NCBI GenBank assembly: GCA_001801055.1
Contig: MGWP01000037.1
Coordinates: 1-34,314, forward strand
DNA: 34,314 nucleotides
Origin: Gallionellales bacterium GWA2_55_18
GTDB taxonomy: Bacteria > Pseudomonadota > Gammaproteobacteria > Burkholderiales > Gallionellaceae
Direction of reading: 5' to 3'
Shown here: positions 1 through 8,696 of the stretch, in pieces
Layout of the letters: each line of letters opens with the position of its first letter
Numbering within the stretch: the stretch's first letter is position 1
Notes under the pieces: generated by a model
Database searches by the model: none
What the model saw: the letters and a program-made list of their open reading frames with translations, nothing else
Told to the model about the DNA's origin: nothing
Program-made: the position numbers and the translations under genes

Positions 1-128
1 GCAAAGTGCCTGTTCGCACAAAGGCAAAATTGAAAGAGGCGGCAAGCAGCTACATGAGCAAACTTGAGCAAAACCCCGAGCGGGTGCGCTCGTACTTCGG
101 TGATCCTCGTGTCGCTTATGCAGCTTGA
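1..128 (+). CDS. C-terminal end of an unidentified gene (partial)
   Basis: An open frame runs in from the left edge and stops with TGA at 126-128. The visible 41 residues are basic and helical-looking and end in FGDPRVAYAA. The true start lies outside the window, so length and family cannot be judged. I do not recognise the protein. The next 216 bases up to hyfB hold no convincing gene, only very short frames. Confidence 0.4.
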   Translation, partial: KVPVRTKAKLKEAASSYMSKLEQNPERVRSYFGDPRVAYAA

Positions 129-344
129 TACTTTATGAGTGCCGGATCAATAGGATTGCCAAAATGACTGCTATTCTTGAACCAAATTGCTCCGGCTAAA
201 CCGGGTTTGGGGAAGCTTGCGAAGGAGTGCCGCCATGAGTAAAGCCGTGTGGCGGGCAGCAGCCGGAATATCTGATGTTGAAATGCGTATTGCGTAAAGG
301 AGTAGCATTACCGGCATGCATAAGGCGGAGGAATAACAACTAGG

Positions 345-2354
345 ATGGATATTGTCGGTGTATTGCCGTTAGATGTAGCGGGCACGATCATCGTGCTGTG
401 GCTGGCGCTGGGACTGCTGGGGCTGGCGCTACAGGGCAGCCCGCATCTCATCGCCAATGTCATCTTTCCCGCCGGAGCGCTCGTCTCGCTGGCGCTTGCC
501 GCCACCGGTTTGTGGGCGCTCGGCGCGGTTGCCAATATCGCCGTGCTGCCGCTCGGCCTGCCCGATCTGCCGTTACATCTCCGCCTCGACCCGCTCTCGG
601 CATTTTTCCTGATCCTGCTGGGCGGTGCTTCGTTCGGCGTATCGCTATTCAGTGCCGGCTATTTCCGGCGCATGCCGGGCAAGACACTCGGCCTGCTGTG
701 CCTCGAATACCACCTGTTCCTCGCCAGCATGGCGTTGGTGCTGCTGGCGGACGATGCCTACATGTTCATGGTGGCATGGGAAACTATGGCGCTGTCTTCC
801 TATTTTCTGGTCACCACCGACCACCATGTTCCCGACATCCGCAAGGCCGGCTATCTGTATCTGCTGGTTGCGCATGTGGGCGCCATCGCCATTTTGCTCG
901 GCTTTGGCGTGATGCAGGGCGGGCACGGCATCGGCGCATACACTTTTGCGGCGATGCGCGAGGCGCATCTGTCCGCGTTCTGGTCTTCGGTGGTATTCCT
1001 GCTGGCGTTATTCGGTTTCGGCGCGAAAGCCGGTTTGTTGCCGTTGCATGTCTGGCTGCCCGAGGCGCACCCGGCGGCACCTTCGCCGGTTTCCGCACTG
1101 ATGAGCGGCATCATGCTGAAAACGGCGATCTACGGCATTTTGCGCGTCACCTTCGATTTGCTGGATGCGCAGCAATGGTGGTGGGGAGTGTTGGCCCTGG
1201 CGCTGGGGTTGCTTACTGCGGTTTTCGGCGTAATGTTCGCCGCCGTGCAGGGCGACATGAAGCGGTTGCTGGCCTATTCTTCCATCGAGAACATCGGATT
1301 ACTGCTGGTCGGCATTGGGCTGGCCATCATCTTTCATGTCTACGGCAAAGACGCGCTGGCGGCCTTGTCGCTTACCGCAATGCTGTACCACAGCCTGAAT
1401 CACGCTTTCTTCAAGAGCCTGCTGTTTATCGGCGCGGGTTCGATCCTGCATGCGACCGGCGAGCGCAACATGGGGCGCCTCGGCGGGCTGATCCGAAAGA
1501 TGCCGTGGGCCGCGACGCTGATGCTGGTCGGCGTGCTATCCATATCCGGGCTGCCGCCATTCAATGGCTTCGTCTCTGAATGGCTGCTGCTACAGGCATT
1601 CCTGCTGTCGCCTGGCCTGCCGAACAGCTACATCAACATGCTGATCCCGGTGGCGGCGGCGGTGATCGCACTGGCCGCCGCATTGGCCGCCTATGTGATG
1701 GTGAAATTCTACGGAATTATTTTCCTCGGCCAGCCGCGCGAACAGGCCCTGGAACATGCGCACGATGCCGGCATCTGGGAGCGTATCGGGCTGAGCTGGC
1801 TGGCGCTCGGTTGCGTGGCGCTCGGGCTGACGCCGGTTTTTGTGATACAGCAGCTCGACCTGGTCACCCAGATGCTGATCGGACAGGGCTTGGGCAATTC
1901 ATCTGGCGGCTGGCTGTTCCTTACTCCGGTGGATACCGAGCGTGCCAGCTATAGCCCGGTATTTTTCCTGCTAGCAGTGCTGGGTGTAATGCTGGTGACC
2001 GTATTGGTAGTACACCGTTTCTATCACGGACGGCTGCGCCGCGGCCCGGCCTGGGACTGTGGTTTCCTGGCGCAGACCGCGCGTATGCAAGATACCGCCG
2101 AGGGGTTCGGCCAACCGATCCGACGCCTCTTCGAACCATTTTTCAAGATTGAAAATGAACTACCGACCGCGTTCGATACACACCCGCGCTATCACGGTCG
2201 CAGCGATGACCGCATCTGGCTGCACCTCTATCTTCCGATCAAACGCACCACCGAAAAACTGTCGTCCTGGGTAGCGCTGTTGCAGCATGGGCGCATCCAC
2301 CTATACCTAAGTTATACTTTTGTCACGCTGGTCGTGTTGCTGGCGTTCGTGTGA
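345..2354 (+). CDS. hyfB: hydrogenase-4 / formate hydrogenlyase-type membrane subunit HyfB (NuoL-like antiporter fold)
   Basis: A 669-residue, very hydrophobic protein of the proton-translocating antiporter-like family shared by complex I NuoL/M/N and group 4 hydrogenases. Conserved ion-channel residues are visible: E146 in VAWETMALSSYF, K228 in GFGAKAGLLPLHVWLPEAHP, K305 in DMKRLLAYSSIENIG and K357 in NHAFFKSLLF. The C-terminal region (WDCGF near 590-600, IHLYLSYTFV near the end) is typical of HyfB rather than NuoL, and the length fits HyfB. The ATG lies 13 bases after GGAGG (327-331), a long spacing. No hyfC/E/F/G/I partner follows; the next gene is on the other strand. Its role is therefore unclear: it could be a relic, or work with subunits encoded elsewhere. 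The family call is firm; the physiological role is not. Confidence 0.85.
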   Translation: MDIVGVLPLDVAGTIIVLWLALGLLGLALQGSPHLIANVIFPAGALVSLALAATGLWALGAVANIAVLPLGLPDLPLHLRLDPLSAFFLILLGGASFGVSLFSAGYFRRMPGKTLGLLCLEYHLFLASMALVLLADDAYMFMVAWETMALSSYFLVTTDHHVPDIRKAGYLYLLVAHVGAIAILLGFGVMQGGHGIGAYTFAAMREAHLSAFWSSVVFLLALFGFGAKAGLLPLHVWLPEAHPAAPSPVSALMSGIMLKTAIYGILRVTFDLLDAQQWWWGVLALALGLLTAVFGVMFAAVQGDMKRLLAYSSIENIGLLLVGIGLAIIFHVYGKDALAALSLTAMLYHSLNHAFFKSLLFIGAGSILHATGERNMGRLGGLIRKMPWAATLMLVGVLSISGLPPFNGFVSEWLLLQAFLLSPGLPNSYINMLIPVAAAVIALAAALAAYVMVKFYGIIFLGQPREQALEHAHDAGIWERIGLSWLALGCVALGLTPVFVIQQLDLVTQMLIGQGLGNSSGGWLFLTPVDTERASYSPVFFLLAVLGVMLVTVLVVHRFYHGRLRRGPAWDCGFLAQTARMQDTAEGFGQPIRRLFEPFFKIENELPTAFDTHPRYHGRSDDRIWLHLYLPIKRTTEKLSSWVALLQHGRIHLYLSYTFVTLVVLLAFV

Positions 2355-2420
2355 TGGGAACTTTCAGAATCAACTACGTCATTTTCGTGAAGGCTGAAGG
2401 AGGCGGGAGTTCAGAGAAAA

Positions 2421-2440
2421 TTTGTGTGCGATCACACAAA
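2421..2440. promoter_or_regulatory. perfect 8-bp palindrome downstream of hyfB
   Basis: TTTGTGTG and CACACAAA are exact inverted repeats separated by CGAT. No T-run follows, so it is not a normal intrinsic terminator. It looks like an operator or a short RNA hairpin in the 200-base gap between two convergent genes. The protein that would bind it is unknown. Confidence 0.35.
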
Positions 2441-2554
2441 CTACAGCCACGGTGCAGTCGTGGATATGGCGTTCCTGGTGCGGACATAAAAACGGTTTAG
2501 GAGGATCATTCCTGACGGGTAATGTAACGGCATGAGTGGCACACCTACAAAAAC

Positions 2555-3193
2555 TCACTCGATATATTTTGCGATATTCCCGATTACCGCCTCGAACATC
2601 GCCGTGGTCAGGCGTTTTGTCTGGGTGTTGTAGCGGCTGCAATGATAGCTGTCGAACAGTTTCAAGCCGCCCGGCAATTCATGTTTCGCACCATGACCAA
2701 AGGCAAAGCTGCTCTTGCGCAATTGCAACGCCATCAGCACGGCCTGATGCGCTATCGTGCCCAAGGCAAGTATTGCCGCGTCTGGCGGCAACATCGCCAG
2801 CTCTTCCGCGACATAGCCGTTGCAGGCGCGAATCTCGCCCGGCTCCGGCTTGTTTTGCGGCGGTAAACAGCGCACTGCGTTGGTAATGCGGCAACCCTTC
2901 AGATGCAAGGACGGGTTGGCATCCCCCGCTGCGTTTAACGGTTCGGCGCTGCTGGCGAAACCGTACTTGTGCAATGCGCCATACAGCAGGTTGCCAGCAA
3001 AATCGCCGGTGAACGGGCGGCCGGTACGGTTCGCGCCATGCATTCCGGGAGCGAGTCCGACGACCAGAAACGGGCTGCGCGGTTCGCCAAACGAGCTTAC
3101 CGGCAATGCATGGTAGTCAGGATGCTCGCCGCGCACCTGATCGAGAAACCCTGCCAGGCGCGGACATGAGCGGCAATCTGCGGTAAATTTCAT
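2555..3193 (-). CDS. uracil-DNA glycosylase, family 5 (UdgB-like, Fe-S)
   Basis: This 212-residue protein should remove uracil, and probably other deaminated bases, from DNA at the start of base-excision repair. Visible features are a CxxC at residues 7-10 (CRSCPRL), and further cysteines in KGCRITNAVRC and RAC that would complete a 4Fe-4S site. The glycosylase motif VGLAPGMHGANRTGRPFTGD spans about 45-64, and the closing motif is SYHCSRYNTQTKRLT. The last normally reads YHPS in this family, so a Cys replaces Pro here. The GLAPG-GANRTGRPFTGD form separates family 5 from family 4. The start lies 3 bases after the stop of the upstream EF-hand gene, so the two are probably co-transcribed. Confidence 0.85.
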   Translation of the reverse strand: MKFTADCRSCPRLAGFLDQVRGEHPDYHALPVSSFGEPRSPFLVVGLAPGMHGANRTGRPFTGDFAGNLLYGALHKYGFASSAEPLNAAGDANPSLHLKGCRITNAVRCLPPQNKPEPGEIRACNGYVAEELAMLPPDAAILALGTIAHQAVLMALQLRKSSFAFGHGAKHELPGGLKLFDSYHCSRYNTQTKRLTTAMFEAVIGNIAKYIE

Positions 3194-3196
3194 CGC

Positions 3197-5332
3197 TCAC
3201 CCATGCCCGAAAAAACCGGCGTACCACAAGCCGACCAGCGCGCAGATGCCCGCCGCTATCGCCAGATAATAAGGCCACACCACCTGTTTCTCGGCAAACG
3301 GGTCAACCAGCGAACGCTGGGCACCTTCCGGCAGATCGGCCAAACCGGTCAGCGAAGTGCCGAATGGAATATTGATAAGCAACCGCGCATTGATCGCCCA
3401 GCCGCTGGCATCCAGTATCGGGCCGAGGTTGCGTTTCTTCAGCTTGAACCAGGCCATCAGCATGGCGGGGCCGGATATCAGCAGCATCAGACCGATTACC
3501 GCCAAAGGCATTTGCCAGAGCTTCAGCCCCAGCAGGCCACTGACGATCGAAGCGAGAATGCCGCCGATGGCGCCGATCGCCAGACCTATCGCCGCAAAAA
3601 TACCGGCAAACTTGCCCACGTCGAAGGGTGGTTTGGGGGGCGCGGCAGGTATCTCTGCCGCCGGTTTACTGTTATCCACTACCGCCTTGAGCAACTTGTC
3701 ATCCACCGGGCCGGCCTTCGATGCGGCCAGTTTTTGCATCTGCTCGCCAATCATCTTGGACAGTTTTTTGTAGGGCGACCAAAACGCCTGGCGGATGCTG
3801 ATCGGATGATCGATGATACGCACGATGCTGGCATTCCAGTCTTGCCCCTTGCGGTCATAGAAAATGCCGTTGCGTCCGGCCAGCAGAAAATCCGAGTCGC
3901 CTGCGGTAAATGCGGCGGCGATGCTCATTTTTTCCGCGCCGCCATTGCGCACACAATCGCAATACGCCAGGCAAATCCCGCTCATGTTGGCGAATCCGGC
4001 GTGCTTGGCCACCTCCTCGACTTTAACGCACAGCTCGCAACTGCGCCCGTCCAGATACAGCGTGCCGACCTGGAATATCGCCTTATCCTTACCGGTGTAG
4101 AAATTGCGGAACGATACGAAGTTGTTCACCAGGCCGAACAGGTCGCGGTTGTAACGCAGCAATTTTTCCACCGAGCGGATTGCCTTTACTTCGGCTTCGA
4201 CAGCCTTATCCTGAGCGGCCAAAGCATCGATTGCTTCCTTGTGCCCGCTGCCGAGAATCTCGCGGATGCGTGCAATGCCAAGCTGCTCGATATGGGTTGC
4301 CGGTTTACCCGCCTGCCAAGTATCAAACGCCGCAAATCGGGCGCACAGATCGACCCATTCCGGCGCACCCAGACTTCTTTTGTTGCCCAGCAACGGCACG
4401 ACGACCTGTTCGCGCAGCACTTCAATCTGGCCTTGCCAGGCCGGATTGATGCCGGAAACCAACGGCAACGGCTTGTCTGCCTCTACTATTGCCAGCGGAA
4501 AATTGGCCACTTCCTGATTTTGTGCCGACAGGTTTTGCGCGGCGAGTTGCTGATAATCTTCGACAGAACGGCTTAACGGCACGGCTGCGCGCGCATCGTA
4601 TGCCGCCAGTTGGCAGCGCGTGAAATAGTCGCTGACCTTATCCTTGACGGAATGAAAGGCATCCGCCGCCGCCTGGGTTTTATCGCCCAATAGCTGAATG
4701 GCAGCGTCGCCCTCACCCTTGGCATACCAATCCGAATAAGCGGTGACCTCGGCGAAAAACCGGGCCGCGATATCCTGATTGATACCCTCCCCCCCACCCA
4801 GATCCGCTACCGAACCGGCGCATTTGGCAATGTCTGCAATAGTTGTGCGCAACCCGGTATCGGCAACCTGCCCGGCGCAAATCACGCCGTCGCCGTTAAA
4901 TTCCATGCTCGCCACAAACTTTTCAATGTCGGCCATGTCCGCCAGCGAGATGCTTGTCGCATCGGCCCTGCCGAGGCTTTTCAGAATATGCCGCGCAGAG
5001 GCCAGCACCTGTTTGCCTTCTGCGCTGCGGTCGTCTATGTCGGCCAATGCCAGGCTACCCGAACCCTTGACCAGCAGATCGGCATCCCTCAGCAACCCGC
5101 CCGCCCAGGCAATGGCCGCCAGCACCTCATTGGCGCGCACATGCCCATCCGCATCGCTGTCGATCAAATCCAGCGTCATGGTATCGAACTCGATGCCGCG
5201 CGTCGGGCAGCTCAGGGCTACCCACAGCTTCTGATCCAGCTCCTTGAGCGCCAGCAAATCCGCGCCGGTATCAAGCTGCACCTGATCGAATCCCCCGGCG
5301 CGAAAAAAATTCCATGTGTGTGAAGAAGCCAT
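3197..5332 (-). CDS. EF-hand membrane protein of unknown function
   Basis: A 711-residue protein that I do not recognise as a named family. A canonical 12-residue EF-hand loop is present at 58-69 (D58, D60, D62, G63, V65, E69), and a degenerate one near 145-152 (EFNGDGVI). The middle is soluble and helical. Cysteine clusters CELC (about 431-434) and CLAYCDC (about 453-459) could bind metal or form disulfides. The last 140 residues hold three hydrophobic stretches: one Gly/Ala/Ile-rich, one followed by a basic KLKKR stop-transfer, and one ending AGFFGHG at the C-terminus. No signal peptide is seen, so the large N-terminal part is probably cytoplasmic. The start has a good site, GAGGAG 5 bases upstream of ATG. 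The glycosylase gene follows 3 bases downstream. A calcium-responsive role is only an inference from the EF-hand. Confidence 0.75.
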   Translation of the reverse strand: MASSHTWNFFRAGGFDQVQLDTGADLLALKELDQKLWVALSCPTRGIEFDTMTLDLIDSDADGHVRANEVLAAIAWAGGLLRDADLLVKGSGSLALADIDDRSAEGKQVLASARHILKSLGRADATSISLADMADIEKFVASMEFNGDGVICAGQVADTGLRTTIADIAKCAGSVADLGGGEGINQDIAARFFAEVTAYSDWYAKGEGDAAIQLLGDKTQAAADAFHSVKDKVSDYFTRCQLAAYDARAAVPLSRSVEDYQQLAAQNLSAQNQEVANFPLAIVEADKPLPLVSGINPAWQGQIEVLREQVVVPLLGNKRSLGAPEWVDLCARFAAFDTWQAGKPATHIEQLGIARIREILGSGHKEAIDALAAQDKAVEAEVKAIRSVEKLLRYNRDLFGLVNNFVSFRNFYTGKDKAIFQVGTLYLDGRSCELCVKVEEVAKHAGFANMSGICLAYCDCVRNGGAEKMSIAAAFTAGDSDFLLAGRNGIFYDRKGQDWNASIVRIIDHPISIRQAFWSPYKKLSKMIGEQMQKLAASKAGPVDDKLLKAVVDNSKPAAEIPAAPPKPPFDVGKFAGIFAAIGLAIGAIGGILASIVSGLLGLKLWQMPLAVIGLMLLISGPAMLMAWFKLKKRNLGPILDASGWAINARLLINIPFGTSLTGLADLPEGAQRSLVDPFAEKQVVWPYYLAIAAGICALVGLWYAGFFGHG

Positions 5333-5394
5333 GAGTTCTCCTCAAAATACGTCGAGATGTCTATTGAAACGTACTGGCAAAACAGTATCGCCCA

Positions 5395-6612
5395 TCAAAC
5401 AGCCTGCCCCGCCGCAAAGCCGGACGCCCATGCCCACTGGAAGTTATAGCCGCCCAGTTGCCCAGTCACATCCACCACTTCGCCGACGAAATACAGGCCG
5501 GGCACGTCGCTGCATTCCATGGTTTTGGACGACAGCGCGCGCGTATCGATCCCGCCGCAGGTCACCTCCGCCTTGGTGTAGCCCAATGTGCCGCTTGGCG
5601 TGATCTGCCAGTCGTGCAGTCGCATGGCGATCTGCTTGCGCTGCTTATCGTTGTATTGGTTGAGCGGCAAGTTCTCGATATCTTTCTGTTCGGCCAACTG
5701 TGCGCACCACACCTCGGCGAAGCTCTTGGGAAACCATTGCGCCAAGTAATTGCCGAGCAATTTTTTGCTGCCCTTTTGCTCATCCAGCAAGGCCGCCATG
5801 TCGCAATCCGGCAACAGATCGATGTGCAGCGGCTGACCATGTTGCCAGTAGGATGAGATTTGCAATATCGCCGGGCCACTCAGGCCGCGATGGGTCACCA
5901 GCACATTTTCGCGGAACGAGCGTTTGCCGACGGTGACAACAGCATCGAATGAAACACCCTTCAAATCTGCGTAAGGCTTCCAGTCGTCCGGCGCGAAACT
6001 CAACGGCACCAGCCCCGGCTTGAGTTTGGCGATGGGGATGCCGAATTGTTCGGCGACGTGATAACCGAACGGCGTCGCGCCGGTATTGGGGATGGACAAG
6101 CCGCCGGTGGCGATCACCAGCGACTTAGCTTCGAATTCGCCGCGTGAGGTGCTGACGTGAAAAGCGCCCCCTCTCCCCAGCCCCTCTCCCGCGAGCGGGC
6201 GAGGGGTTCTCTTGACTTCCCCGACCTCGCAGTTCATGAAGCGTTTTACGCCCGCCGCATCGCACTCTTCGCGCAGCATCGTGACAACCACATCCGATTC
6301 GTCATCGCAGAACAATTGCCCGAGGGTTTTTTCGTGATAGCCGATGTTGTGCTTTTGCAGTAGCGCGATAAAATCCTGTGGCGTGTAGCGTGCCAGTGCC
6401 GAGCGGCAGAAATCAGGGTTGGCAGAAATGAAATTTTCCGGTTTGGTGTTAAGGTTGGTGAAGTTGCAATGCCCGCCGCCGGAGATGCGGATCTTCTCCG
6501 CAAGTTTTTTGGCATGGTCGAGCAATACCACGGAACGCCCGCGCTGTCCGGCCTGCAAGGCACACATCATGCCCGCCGCGCCGGAGCCGATAATAATTAC
6601 ATCTGTTTTCAT
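5395..6612 (-). CDS. NAD(P)/FAD-dependent oxidoreductase, HI0933/BaiN family
   Basis: A flavoprotein of 405 residues. The N-terminal dinucleotide-binding motif is IIGSGAAGMMCALQAGQRG, followed by the family signature KIRISGGGHCNFTN. A second FAD contact is VIATGGLSIPNTGATPFGY. Near the C-terminus are GTLGYTKAEVTCGGID and LYFVGEVVDVTGQLGGYNFQWAWASG, typical of the HI0933 family. Substrate and partner are unknown for most members. Residues about 135-150 (RTPRPLAGEGLGRG) are not family sequence: they are encoded by a C/T-rich palindromic repeat inserted in frame, listed separately. The start is supported by GGA 7 bases upstream. An 80-base gap follows the dnaQ stop, so a separate promoter or read-through from dnaQ are both possible. 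Confidence 0.88.
   Translation of the reverse strand: MKTDVIIIGSGAAGMMCALQAGQRGRSVVLLDHAKKLAEKIRISGGGHCNFTNLNTKPENFISANPDFCRSALARYTPQDFIALLQKHNIGYHEKTLGQLFCDDESDVVVTMLREECDAAGVKRFMNCEVGEVKRTPRPLAGEGLGRGGAFHVSTSRGEFEAKSLVIATGGLSIPNTGATPFGYHVAEQFGIPIAKLKPGLVPLSFAPDDWKPYADLKGVSFDAVVTVGKRSFRENVLVTHRGLSGPAILQISSYWQHGQPLHIDLLPDCDMAALLDEQKGSKKLLGNYLAQWFPKSFAEVWCAQLAEQKDIENLPLNQYNDKQRKQIAMRLHDWQITPSGTLGYTKAEVTCGGIDTRALSSKTMECSDVPGLYFVGEVVDVTGQLGGYNFQWAWASGFAAGQAV
6166..6213. repeat. C/T-rich palindromic repeat inserted in frame in the flavoprotein gene
   Basis: On the plus strand two CCCCTCTCCC blocks are followed by a palindrome closing with GGGCGAGGGG. The layout matches the element at 25731-25770: CCCCTCTCCC, three bases, CCCTCTCCC, then a G-rich complement. 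Here it lies antisense to the host gene and adds about 13-16 codons (PRPLAGEGLGRG) between two conserved segments without breaking the frame. Confidence 0.75.
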
Positions 6613-6692
6613 GTTTGTTCCGTAGTGCCCGAAAAGAGCGTTTGTTATTTAAAAGCCTATTTGGCAGGTTTCAAGCAGTACGCGGGCTCTGC

Positions 6693-7391
6693 TCACGCTT
6701 TTTCCAGTTGCACCCACAGGCAATTACCTTTACTGGCTTTGCCGATATCGATCAATTGTTGCGCATGTTCGGCCAGCTCTTCCGCGCTCGGCTCCAGCAC
6801 ACGCAGCTTGGGACGCGATGCATCGGTGCTCAACACAGCAGGCTGGCGTACCTTGGGCGCACGGTCGTCGCCGAGCAAGCTTTCCTGCCCGCGCGTCATG
6901 GCGAAGTAAACTTCGGCGAGCAATTCGGTATCCAGCAATGCGCCATGCAGGCTGCGGTGCGAGTTGTCGATTTCATAGCGAGAGCACAGCGCATTCAGGC
7001 TGTTCTTCTTGCCGGGGTGCATTTCGCGCGCGATCTTCAGCGTATCCATCACCGCGTTCTGCAACGGCGGCAGTCCGATCAAGTCCAGCTCATGATTGAT
7101 AAAGCTCATATCGAACGGGGCATTATGGATAATAAGCTCCGCACCTTCGATGAACTCCATAAAACTGGCCGCTATGTCGGCAAACTTTGCCTCGTTTTGC
7201 AGACGCTCATAGGTCAACCCATGCACTGCGACCGCCCCCGCCTCGATCTCCCGTTCCGGGTTGAGATAGCGGTGAAAGCGGCGTAGCGACAGCTTGCGCC
7301 CGTCCAGTTCGATTGCCGCCAACTCGATGATGCGATGCCCCTGTTTGGGGTCGAGCCCGGTGGTTTCAGTATCTACAACGATCTTACGCAT
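6693..7391 (-). CDS. dnaQ: DNA polymerase III epsilon subunit (3'-5' proofreading exonuclease)
   Basis: A 232-residue DEDDh exonuclease. Exo I is VDTETTG with D7 and E9, Exo II is [10 protein letters not shown], and Exo III is [18 protein letters not shown] with the catalytic His and Asp. The length and the C-terminal tail, which in the family contacts the polymerase alpha subunit, fit DnaQ rather than a stand-alone exonuclease. The start overlaps the end of rnhA by 8 bases, and the GGAGC site lies inside rnhA. The two genes are thus translationally coupled, and rnhA-dnaQ adjacency is also known in enterobacteria. Confidence 0.95.
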   Translation of the reverse strand: MRKIVVDTETTGLDPKQGHRIIELAAIELDGRKLSLRRFHRYLNPEREIEAGAVAVHGLTYERLQNEAKFADIAASFMEFIEGAELIIHNAPFDMSFINHELDLIGLPPLQNAVMDTLKIAREMHPGKKNSLNALCSRYEIDNSHRSLHGALLDTELLAEVYFAMTRGQESLLGDDRAPKVRQPAVLSTDASRPKLRVLEPSAEELAEHAQQLIDIGKASKGNCLWVQLEKA

Positions 7392-7839
7392 TGCCTTGCT
7401 CCTGAATCAGTTCCACGCCTCGGTTAGCCAATTCGTCGGCGCGCTCGTTGCCGTCGTGACCGGCATGCCCTTTGACCCACACCCATTCGATCTGGTGTTG
7501 CACCGCCAGCGCGTCCAGCCTGCGCCACAAGTCCTCGTTCTTCACCGGCTTCTTGTCCGCCGTCTTCCAGCCGCGTTTTTTCCACCCCTCCAACCACTCG
7601 GTTATGCCTTGCAGCACATACTTCGAGTCGGTATGCAGTTTGACATGACAATGCCGCTTCAACGCCTCCAGCGCGGAGATCGCCCCCATCAGCTCCATGC
7701 GATTGTTGGTGGTATGCGCCTCGCCGCCGAACAGCTCACGTTCCTTGCCCTTGGTGCGCAACAATGCGCCCCAGCCGCCCACGCCAGGATTGCCCTTGCA
7801 TGCGCCATCGGTAAAAATTTCCACTATATCCTTGTTCAT
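7384..7839 (-). CDS. rnhA: ribonuclease HI
   Basis: This 151-residue enzyme cuts the RNA strand of RNA-DNA hybrids (R-loops, primers). The catalytic residues are visible: D11 in [11 protein letters not shown]49 in NNRMELMG, D71 in HTDSKYV and D135 in [10 protein letters not shown], plus H125 in the flexible loop. The basic handle region ([18 protein letters not shown]) is present, as in the E. coli-type enzyme. Its ATG overlaps the stop of the upstream methyltransferase gene (ATGA, 7836-7839) and its end overlaps dnaQ, so the three genes form a tight operon. Confidence 0.96.
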   Translation of the reverse strand: MNKDIVEIFTDGACKGNPGVGGWGALLRTKGKERELFGGEAHTTNNRMELMGAISALEALKRHCHVKLHTDSKYVLQGITEWLEGWKKRGWKTADKKPVKNEDLWRRLDALAVQHQIEWVWVKGHAGHDGNERADELANRGVELIQEQGNA

Positions 7840-8675
7840 TCGGGTGCCCGGACATAACCAGCCACTTGGCTGCCGTCTTTTGACAGCCTAGTGGAATGGC
7901 TAGTAGTTATATCAAAAGTTTTTCGTAGCGGGTCAGCCCCGTTACGCTGGGTGATCTTGTTGTTCAACTTCGGCGATACAGGCAACAACCGTTTCACCAG
8001 GCCATTGTTCCACTGCGGCTTGATCAGCCGCATCCCGGGCACGCGTTTGATCGCGTGCAAGAAATACACCCCGCCACTCACCGCCCACCAGCGATCACCG
8101 GCTGCCTCCATAAAGGCGTAGCGCTCCAACCATTTTGTTTTGTAAAACGGCGGCGCATACGCGGCAAAACGCCCGCCCGCCACTTCAAAGCCGAGCAACG
8201 CCAGCCAATCCTTGAGGCGCGGCAAAGTAATGAAACGCCCGTTCCACGGATAACACTCCTTGTTGCCCAGCGCGCGGCGCAACCCCCAAAGGCTGCGCGG
8301 ATTGAAACCGCTGATGACCAGGCTGCCTTCCGGCATCAACACCCGCTCTACCTCGCGCAGTATCTGGTGCGGGTTCTCGGAAAATTCGAGAACATGCGGC
8401 ATCAAGACCAAATCCAGGCAGGCCGTATCGAACGGCAGCTCTGCACAACATACTCGTACGTTATTCCCCGCCTGATTGCCCGCACTGAAGTGCAATGGCA
8501 TCCGGCTGCTGCGCAGAAAATCGTGCTCCGGCAATCCCAATTGCAGCGCGTTATAGCCGAAAATATCGCTCACCGTGCGGTCGAAATACGCCTGTTCGCG
8601 CGCCTGCACATATCCACCCTGCGGAGTAGCGAACCATTCACTCAAACTTTGCGCAGATAATTTATAATTCGGCAT
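7836..8675 (-). CDS. SAM-dependent methyltransferase, YafS-like
   Basis: A 279-residue class I methyltransferase-like protein. The core signature is [55 protein letters not shown] at about 76-131, with the usual motif IV-post I spacing. The glycine-rich motif I is weak, with [11 protein letters not shown] in its place. The position between gloB (divergent) and rnhA matches yafS of E. coli. The substrate is unknown. The last 25 or so residues (from about [12 protein letters not shown] on) are encoded by a palindromic repeat, listed separately, and are unlikely to be part of the original fold. Only 21 bases separate its start from gloB, so both promoters must overlap the starts. Confidence 0.82.
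   Translation of the reverse strand: MPNYKLSAQSLSEWFATPQGGYVQAREQAYFDRTVSDIFGYNALQLGLPEHDFLRSSRMPLHFSAGNQAGNNVRVCCAELPFDTACLDLVLMPHVLEFSENPHQILREVERVLMPEGSLVISGFNPRSLWGLRRALGNKECYPWNGRFITLPRLKDWLALLGFEVAGGRFAAYAPPFYKTKWLERYAFMEAAGDRWWAVSGGVYFLHAIKRVPGMRLIKPQWNNGLVKRLLPVSPKLNNKITQRNGADPLRKTFDITTSHSTRLSKDGSQVAGYVRAPE
7854..7909. repeat. CTAG-type palindromic repeat, copy B, at the 3' end of the methyltransferase gene
   Basis: CCACTTGGCTG (7862-7872) pairs with CAGCCTAGTGG (7884-7894) apart from one T-T mismatch. It is preceded by ATAACCA and followed by ATGGCTAGT. The same order, flanks and mismatch occur at 25044-25100, but with different paired bases in the stem. The element forms the last codons of the methyltransferase gene just before the rnhA start. 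Confidence 0.65.
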
Positions 8676-8696
8676 TGCTTACATTACACTCATTCA

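Noticed and set aside
129-344. Short reading frames upstream of hyfB, including a six-codon one at 316
   Set aside because: Too short and without support; a leader-peptide role cannot be shown from sequence alone.
3203-4576. Long plus-strand open frame (457 codons)
   Set aside because: It lies antisense to the EF-hand membrane protein gene, has shadow-like composition (His/Gln/Arg-rich) and no motif or ribosome site.
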